From: an uncultured Bacteroidota bacterium
Lineage (GTDB): Bacteria; Bacteroidota; Bacteroidia; Flavobacteriales; Flavobacteriaceae
Direction: 5' to 3'
Length of the DNA: 43,404 nucleotides
Assembly (NCBI GenBank): GCA_902515565.1
Contig: CABXVR010000010.1
Location: forward strand, 1 to 43,404
In this document: in pieces, positions 42,496-43,404 of the stretch
How the letters are laid out: every line of letters starts with the position of its first letter
How positions within the stretch are numbered: position 1 is the stretch's first letter
Notes under the pieces: model-generated
The model's input: the letters and a program-made list of their open reading frames with translations, nothing else
Database searches by the model: none
Told to the model about the DNA's origin: nothing
Position numbers and translations under genes: made by a program

Positions 42496-43404
42496 TTAAG
42501 GCATACCAAAATCATATCCTTCTAATTTTAATTTTAATATCATTGGATGATGACTAATTTCATCATAATAGAATTTAGTTTTAATTTTTCTGAAGATCCA
42601 CTTAGACATTGAAAACCTTGCAAAAAAGAAGTCAATTCCAAGAAACCAACCAACAGTACCAGCAGATACTGCTGCCCAAATTAGAAAGCCTATAAAAAAG
42701 GCTTTTATGCTCTTGTTTGAATTAGAGCTTGAACATGATTTACAACATGGGACCTCAAGACCTCCATTTTTAAAATATGAGTAAGAATTATCCCAGTTCA
42801 TCTTATGCATTTTAACTCTCATACTTGAGCCTTTCATAACTTCATTAGAGTTGCAAAATCCACAAATTTTTGCTTTTAATTCATCTTCACAATGTTTGAT
42901 AGTTGTATTAGCTCTTTCTATAGTAGAGTCTTTAAAACTAATTGACTTAGCATATTTGTATGAACTCATGTAATCTTGATCGTCTGCAGTTTTATTAAAA
43001 TAAAGAATTCCACATTGTAAGATTTGATTAGCTAATTTATCAGAAATTGATTGATATTTAATATCATTTGTTCCTAATATATCTTTTAGTAATTTAAGTT
43101 GAGATACAGAATTTTTAATAAGATCTTTACCAATTTCTATTCCATTTGAATGATTGTCATTTAATAGGTTATTAGAATCATTAATTAAGACATTTAAAGA
43201 ATCTAAGGGTTCGCTAATTAGTGAAAAATTAAAAGACTGACTTAATTCATTATTTGAATCTTTAATTAAATTAGAAATTTCTATTGAAGAAAAATTTGTA
43301 TTAAATAATTGTGAAATATTTTCGTTGAAAAAATCTAATATATTTTCTTTATTAGTTGCGTTTTCATTTCCAGTTATTAAGCCAGATAGGTCATATAAAT
43401 GATC
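42496..43404 (-). CDS. Zinc-ribbon-like membrane protein, 5' end beyond the window (partial)
   Basis: The frame is open without a stop to the window edge: 302 residues are visible, and the Met at 42969 that begins MSSYKYAKSI is internal. The 145 codons upstream contain no Met, GTG or TTG start, so the true start lies outside. That part is helical and Asn/Ser-rich (ISEPLDSLNVLINDSNNLLN), then a TPR-like stretch (DKLANQILQCGILYFNK...). Next come cysteines in KICGFCNS and VPCCKSCSS (C181, C184, C220, C221, C224 of the visible part), probably a zinc site, one membrane helix (FFIGFLIWAAVSAGTVGWFL, 236-255) and a conserved-looking end, SHHPMILKLKLEGYDFGMP. It is the first visible gene of the Hsp70 cluster, 11 bases before the GrpE-like gene. 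I do not know its function. Confidence 0.78.
   Translation of the reverse strand, partial: DHLYDLSGLITGNENATNKENILDFFNENISQLFNTNFSSIEISNLIKDSNNELSQSFNFSLISEPLDSLNVLINDSNNLLNDNHSNGIEIGKDLIKNSVSQLKLLKDILGTNDIKYQSISDKLANQILQCGILYFNKTADDQDYMSSYKYAKSISFKDSTIERANTTIKHCEDELKAKICGFCNSNEVMKGSSMRVKMHKMNWDNSYSYFKNGGLEVPCCKSCSSSNSNKSIKAFFIGFLIWAAVSAGTVGWFLGIDFFFARFSMSKWIFRKIKTKFYYDEISHHPMILKLKLEGYDFGMP

Larger units (their letters stand above)
30355..43404 (-). other. Eleven-gene Hsp70 / membrane co-chaperone / pseudokinase-AAA+ cluster
   Basis: All eleven genes run on the minus strand with gaps of 6-60 bases (one of 117 bases at 34203-34319), so this is almost certainly one or two operons. In order of transcription: zinc-binding membrane protein (cut by the window edge), transmembrane GrpE-like protein, Hsp70, pseudokinase-AAA+, TerB-like, TPR protein, two J-like membrane proteins, and three unrecognised proteins. 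Every step of an Hsp70 cycle (nucleotide exchange, J-type recruitment, chaperone) plus an unfoldase-like ATPase is present in specialised form, distinct from the housekeeping dnaK-dnaJ-grpE genes. The combined system is inferred from gene content; its physiological job is unknown. Confidence 0.75.

Noticed and set aside
42496-42969. A separate 157-residue zinc-ribbon gene starting at Met 42969
   Set aside because: The same frame stays open for 145 more codons to the window edge, so this Met is internal to a longer gene.
1-43404. CRISPR arrays, tRNA or rRNA genes, insertion sequences or prophage genes
   Set aside because: No spaced direct repeats, no cloverleaf-like or rRNA-like stretches and no transposase, integrase or phage structural proteins were found by reading.

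Overview
The window looks like a chromosomal segment of an AT-rich marine-type member of the Bacteroidota, most likely Flavobacteriales. Support comes from the roughly 70% AT composition, from family markers restricted to that group (DUF6452/DUF6048 pair behind rlmD, DUF4294, phoH-purC arrangement), from N-termini ending in the typical '...FSQ' or lipoprotein '...SC' exports, and from many copies of the Bacteroidota -7 promoter box TAnnTTTG just upstream of genes. No tRNA, rRNA, CRISPR array, transposase or integrase was seen, and no gap exceeds 300 bases.

Left part (1-16.3 kb) is mostly conserved housekeeping: ornithine aminotransferase (rocD), the 23S rRNA m5U methyltransferase rlmD followed by two small envelope proteins, a THUMP rRNA methyltransferase, another methyltransferase, a ZIP metal transporter, DUF4294, an M42 aminopeptidase, a phoH-purC-alanine symporter operon, an S-adenosylmethionine hydrolase, the DNA polymerase clamp dnaN, a TauE/SafE permease and an outer-membrane-type protein. 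Both rRNA methyltransferase genes (rlmD and the THUMP enzyme) are broken by indels in A/T homopolymers; the missing ends can be read in a neighbouring frame.

Middle part (16.4-30.2 kb) is a loose set of single genes: NTF2-like lipoproteins, a Met/Trp-rich lipoprotein, diaminopropionate ammonia-lyase-like enzyme, DEAD-box helicase, VTT-domain membrane protein, isochorismatase-like hydrolase, homoserine-kinase-like phosphotransferase, an apparently exported methyltransferase, HAD phosphatase, secreted esterases, MORN-repeat protein, GAF-domain methionine sulfoxide reductase, YqhA-family membrane protein, alpha/beta hydrolase and a DUF2891 lipoprotein. Two clear hairpin terminators lie here.

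Right part (30.4 kb to the edge) is the notable region: eleven co-directional, tightly packed genes on the minus strand. In transcription order they encode a zinc-binding membrane protein (5' end outside the window), a transmembrane protein with a GrpE-like cytoplasmic end, an 841-residue Hsp70, a pseudokinase fused to an AAA+ ATPase, a TerB-like protein, a TPR protein, two membrane-anchored J-like proteins without the HPD motif, and three unrecognised proteins. The parts suggest (inference) a dedicated Hsp70 machine whose co-chaperones are tethered to the inner membrane and carry periplasmic domains, so that envelope events could gate cytoplasmic chaperone/unfoldase activity. Its biological role (envelope stress, conflict/defence, or assembly of a surface structure) cannot be settled from this sequence.
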